Of a DNA stretch of 27,559 nt, positions 24,622 to 27,559 are shown piece after piece (position 1 is the stretch's first letter; every line of letters starts with the position of its first letter). Source of the stretch: an uncultured Clostridia bacterium (GTDB taxonomy: Bacteria > Bacillota > Clostridia > Lachnospirales > CAG-274); contig CAJTVH010000035.1 of assembly GCA_910579745.1 (NCBI GenBank), positions 5,018 through 32,576 of the forward strand, given 5' to 3'. The translations under genes were made by a program, and so were the position numbers. The notes beneath the pieces are model-generated. The model was not told the origin of the DNA. It searched no databases and saw only the letters and a list, made by a program, of their open reading frames with translations.

Positions 24622-24661
24622 GAGAGGGAAGCGTTTTATTTTCGCCTCCCTCTCTTTTTTT
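24622..24661 (+). terminator. Strong intrinsic terminator
   Basis: GAGAGGGA..GCG and CGC..TCCCTCTC form a stem of 11 pairs with one mismatch around TTTTATTTT, followed by a run of seven T. It is oriented to end plus-strand transcription from the DUF1540 gene ahead of the oppositely oriented feoB; the other flank (AAAACC) gives only a weak T-run for the feoB side. Confidence 0.85.
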
Positions 24662-24808
24662 ATTATCTTTATTAAAACATATATAAAACTATATAATAAT
24701 TATTGAAGATGTATAAATAACACTTTATAAAAGTTTGAATACTCCCTTTCAAATGAAAACTTCTCTGACTTTCACACATATTTGTATTCAAACATTATTT
24801 AACATAAA

Positions 24809-26827
24809 CTATATATTCACGGCAACAGTATAAAACAAAAATGAAACACTCCAAGCGGTAGCGAACTGTAAAAAAAGAGAAATACAAACCCACTTAAAAG
24901 AACCCGTCTCTTTTTTTATTATTCCAATAGTAGCGGCGCAAGGTATATATAAAAGAGAAAACAACATAAATGAATATGCGTTAATACCTGAAAAACCTAT
25001 CTCTGACAATGCCGTATAAAGTTTGCCCATTCCTTCGAAAGAAGAAATATTAGCGATATTAAAAAGAATACTCATACTGGAAACAACTACTTCTTTAGCG
25101 GCAATTCCAGATATAAGAGCTGTAATAATTTGCCAGTTACCGAGCCCCAAAGGAGCCATAACAGGTATAAGAATCCTGCTGATTTCAGAGGCAAAGCTGT
25201 TTTCCATATTTCCTGAAAAACCGTTAATATTAAAATTAAGCAAAAACCATAGTATAACTGAAGCCACAAAAATGGTGGTACCAGCTTTAGTAAGATAATC
25301 TTTAACCTTTTCCCACGCGTATATAAAAACCGTCCGTAAATTAGGTATTTTATACTCAGGAAGCTCAATAAGCAGGTCGCTATGTTCTTTAAATAACTCA
25401 AATTTATTTAAAAACAAAGCGACAATAACCGCTGTAAAAATTCCTATAATATACATTGAAATAGCGGCAAAAACAGCGTAATCCCCAAAAAAAATCTCAG
25501 AAATTATTAAATATATCGGAAGTCTAGCACTGCATGACATAAACGGAGTAATAAGAATTGTTTTAAGCCTGTCCCTTGAGTTTTCCAAAGTCCTTGACGC
25601 CATAACAGCTGGAACCGTGCATCCAAAACCCAGTAGCATTGGAATAAAAGCTCTGCCCGAAAGACCTATTTTACTCATAATTCCATCCATAGCGTAAGCG
25701 GCTCTCGACATATACCCGCTGTCCTCAAGAAAAGCAAGTCCAATAAACAAAATAAAAATATTTGGCAAAAAAGTAATAATTCCCCCTACTCCAGCGATAA
25801 TTCCATCAATAATAAGAGAACTCACAAATTCACCGCAATTTATTTTTTGAAGTAATATGAGGAGATAATTTGAAAAGATTGTCAGTCCTTCCTCAATATA
25901 TCCCTTTAAATAGTCTCCAACAAAAAAAGTCAAAAAGAAAATAAAAGTCATAATGCAAAAAAAAATCGGAATAGCGAAAAATTGGTTTGTAACCGCCAAA
26001 TCTATTTTATCGGTAAGTAAATTTTTTTCCGTTTTATTTATCACAACTTTATGAGAAATATTTTCAGCGAAGTCATATTTCTGTTTTATAATCTCATCTT
26101 CATAATTTTTATCTATAATATCGTCAAGATTTATAATATATTCTTTCTTAATCTCATCATCATGCTCAAGAAATTTAATAGCGTACCACCTATAATTTTT
26201 AGTATAAGGATATTTAGCCTTAAATCTTTTGACTATTTCCGAGATTTTAAACTCTATATGAGCACTGTATGTAAAACATAAATCGTTAAATTCCCTGTTT
26301 TTATATTGTACCTCTCCTTCCTCACATCGTTTTTCAAAAACCTCAAAGACAGTGTTCATAAGCTCGTCAAGACCTTTTCTTTTTCTCGCGCAGACAGGAA
26401 TAACTTTAACTCCAAGCATTTCAGAAAGTTTAGAAATATCAATTTTCATACCTCTCTCATCAACAACATCCATCATATTAAGAGCTATGACAAGAGGTTT
26501 TCTAAGCTCAATAAGCTGAAGAGCCAAATATAAATTTCTCTCAAGGGCGGACGCGTCCACAACATCTATAATAACATCCGCTTCCTCGTCAATAATATAT
26601 TTTCTTGAAAGACGTTCCTCTAAAGTATATGAGGATAAAGAATATGTACCTGGTAAATCCGTAACAAAAATATCTTTCTGATTAAAAACAAATCGACCTT
26701 CTTTTTTCTCAACAGTAACCCCAGGCCAATTAGCCGTTTTCAAATTAGCGCCTGTATACGCGTTAAAAAGAGTGGTTTTTCCGCAATTAGGATTCCCTAT
26801 AAAAGCTATTTTTAAATTATCATTCAA
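24809..26827 (-). CDS. feoB: Ferrous iron transporter FeoB
   Basis: The inner-membrane ferrous iron transporter, 672 residues. The N-terminal GTPase has G1 GNPNCGKTT (11-19), G3 DLPGTYSL and G4 NMMD; a helical guanine-dissociation-inhibitor region follows (about 170-270). The transmembrane part has the conserved FIPMLLGFGCTVPAVMASRT Gate segment and, further on, GIAAKEVVVSSM. The start is a TTG at 26827: the codon before it is a stop in this frame, so no earlier start is possible, and GGAGGTGAG precedes it. TTG and the TGA of feoA share four bases, so feoA and feoB are translationally coupled. There is no fused FeoC or FeoA domain. No clear Fur box is seen upstream. Confidence 0.96.
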   Translation of the reverse strand: MNDNLKIAFIGNPNCGKTTLFNAYTGANLKTANWPGVTVEKKEGRFVFNQKDIFVTDLPGTYSLSSYTLEERLSRKYIIDEEADVIIDVVDASALERNLYLALQLIELRKPLVIALNMMDVVDERGMKIDISKLSEMLGVKVIPVCARKRKGLDELMNTVFEVFEKRCEEGEVQYKNREFNDLCFTYSAHIEFKISEIVKRFKAKYPYTKNYRWYAIKFLEHDDEIKKEYIINLDDIIDKNYEDEIIKQKYDFAENISHKVVINKTEKNLLTDKIDLAVTNQFFAIPIFFCIMTFIFFLTFFVGDYLKGYIEEGLTIFSNYLLILLQKINCGEFVSSLIIDGIIAGVGGIITFLPNIFILFIGLAFLEDSGYMSRAAYAMDGIMSKIGLSGRAFIPMLLGFGCTVPAVMASRTLENSRDRLKTILITPFMSCSARLPIYLIISEIFFGDYAVFAAISMYIIGIFTAVIVALFLNKFELFKEHSDLLIELPEYKIPNLRTVFIYAWEKVKDYLTKAGTTIFVASVILWFLLNFNINGFSGNMENSFASEISRILIPVMAPLGLGNWQIITALISGIAAKEVVVSSMSILFNIANISSFEGMGKLYTALSEIGFSGINAYSFMLFSLLYIPCAATIGIIKKETGSFKWVCISLFLQFATAWSVSFLFYTVAVNI

Positions 26828-27051
26828 TCAGACTCACCTCCGATTTCTACTCCCTCAGCGAAATTTTTTCCTATAGCGAACCGAGTTCCTCTTAATTTAA
26901 TAATAATTGACCCATTCCTCTTTTTATTCAATATAAGTATATCAGTATCTTTTATCATTCCAAGAATTTCAAAACGTCTTTTTACTCTCTCGTCAAGATT
27001 TATTGATTTAACTTTGTAAACAAAACCCTTTTCACCATCAATTAAATTCAT
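26824..27051 (-). CDS. feoA: FeoA family protein
   Basis: FeoA is a small SH3-like cytoplasmic partner of FeoB. The ATG at 27051 is taken because AAGGAG (27059-27064) lies seven bases upstream; the longer frame to 27081 would have no such site. The product is 75 residues, the usual size. VKSINLDERVKRRFEILGMI and ILNKKRNGSIIIKLRGTRFA, with the closing AEGVEI, follow the FeoA/DtxR-C-terminal SH3 pattern. It is transcribed with feoB. It is very likely needed for iron uptake under anaerobiosis, when Fe(II) is the available form. Confidence 0.93.
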   Translation of the reverse strand: MNLIDGEKGFVYKVKSINLDERVKRRFEILGMIKDTDILILNKKRNGSIIIKLRGTRFAIGKNFAEGVEIGGESD

Positions 27052-27121
27052 AGAAATACTCCTTAAATAATATCGTGGCAATTATTACATAGCTTTCAAA
27101 CACACTGTAATAAACTTAATT

Positions 27122-27559
27122 TTATCTATTTTTATTGAGATAAGCGTAAATTTCTCTTTTTCCGACACCTCTGTCTTTCGCCGTACGTTTCATTGCCTCT
27201 TTGCTGTCTATTCCCTGTTTTAGATAAATTTCCATATGATCCTCAATAGATATATTTTCAAAAAGTGCCTGTTTTTCCTCATAAACCTCATTTAACCCAA
27301 TTCCGTTTATAATAATGACAAACTCACCTTTCGGCTCATTTTCGTTATAATATTCTATTATACTTTCCAGTTTTCCCCTGTTTACATTTTCATGCTTTTT
27401 AGTAAGTTCCTTTACAACAGCCGCGTCCCTGTTCCCGACAACCGAATAAAGCTCCGCTAAAGTTCCCTTAAGATGATGAGGGGCTTCATATAAAACAATG
27501 GTTCTTTCTTCTGTTTTAAGCCTATTTAAAACAGAAGTTCTCTGTTTTTTGCCATTTGG
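27122..27559 (-). CDS. rsmI: 16S rRNA (cytidine1402-2'-O)-methyltransferase, 3' part
   Basis: RsmI adds the 2'-O-methyl group at C1402 of 16S rRNA. The minus-strand frame is open from the window edge (27559) to a stop codon at 27122-27124, so the first half of the gene is outside. The 145 residues seen have the family's KKQRTSVLNRLKTEERTIVL with YEAPHHL, then VVKELTKKHENVNRGKLESI, KGEFVIIINGI and a C-terminal region of two helices (SKEAMKRTAKDRGVGKREIY) characteristic of this protein. It runs in the same direction as feoAB, with 70 bases between. Confidence 0.93.
   Translation of the reverse strand, partial: PNGKKQRTSVLNRLKTEERTIVLYEAPHHLKGTLAELYSVVGNRDAAVVKELTKKHENVNRGKLESIIEYYNENEPKGEFVIIINGIGLNEVYEEKQALFENISIEDHMEIYLKQGIDSKEAMKRTAKDRGVGKREIYAYLNKNR

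Noticed and set aside
27065..27121. Fur box upstream of feoA
   Set aside because: No good match to the GATAATGATAATC-type palindrome; regulation by iron is likely from the family but not shown by the sequence.
1..27559. CRISPR arrays, tRNA and rRNA genes
   Set aside because: No regularly spaced repeats with unique spacers apart from the coding collagen repeat, and no tRNA cloverleaf or rRNA segment was recognised on reading both strands.

Overview
The window is low-GC DNA (very AT-rich spacers, coding blocks somewhat higher) with strong AGGAGG-type ribosome binding sites and frequent TTG/GTG starts. Its gene families (two-gene FeoA/FeoB, flavodiiron protein, DUF1540 protein, C_GCAxxG_C_C protein, BclA-like collagen protein, CwlC-type amidase) point to an anaerobic, probably spore-forming member of the Clostridia (Bacillota). 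Family and species cannot be read from the sequence.

Layout. (1) 1-2608: end of a diaminopimelate/lysine operon, asd (5' part outside the window), dapA, dapB. (2) 2713-5296: the flavin lipoprotein ApbE, then a flavodiiron protein with its own extended -10 promoter and a good terminator. (3) 5320-7477, minus strand: a decayed amino-acid-binding protein gene and a soluble chemoreceptor with a C-terminal zinc-binding CZB domain. (4) 7478-10162: an accessory patch with a self-regulated-looking XRE/DUF2178 pair, an integrase fragment, a 31-bp perfect inverted repeat, orphan palindromes and a MITE-like element. (5) 10163-14786: the most unusual locus, an operon of an XRE helix-turn-helix fused to a degenerate PurM (AIR synthetase)-like domain, followed by two ABC exporter half-transporters; a 16-bp palindrome sits in the predicted promoter. 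A wrecked methyltransferase gene follows. (6) 15722-17194, minus strand: a cell wall amidase and a C_GCAxxG_C_C redox protein. (7) 17195-18767: a long spacer holding an internally deleted IS630-family element. (8) 18768-22319: a collagen-like protein with 81 Gly-X-Y triplets and a C-terminal domain like those of exosporium glycoproteins, followed by two GT2-TPR glycosyltransferases, which look like a spore or cell surface glycoprotein cassette. (9) 22320-24661: MITE-like repeats, an M19 dipeptidase, a DUF1540 mini-protein and terminators. (10) 24809-27559, minus strand: FeoB, FeoA and the 3' part of rsmI.

How the parts fit. The core genes (asd-dapA-dapB, feoAB, rsmI) frame a region where insertion-element debris and pseudogenes are common. 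Two cassettes there look intact and functionally coherent: the HTH-PurM/ABC exporter operon, in which a ligand-sensing regulator plausibly controls an efflux pump, and the collagen-like protein with its neighbouring glycosyltransferases. Gene calls rest on motif recognition by eye; no database search was run.
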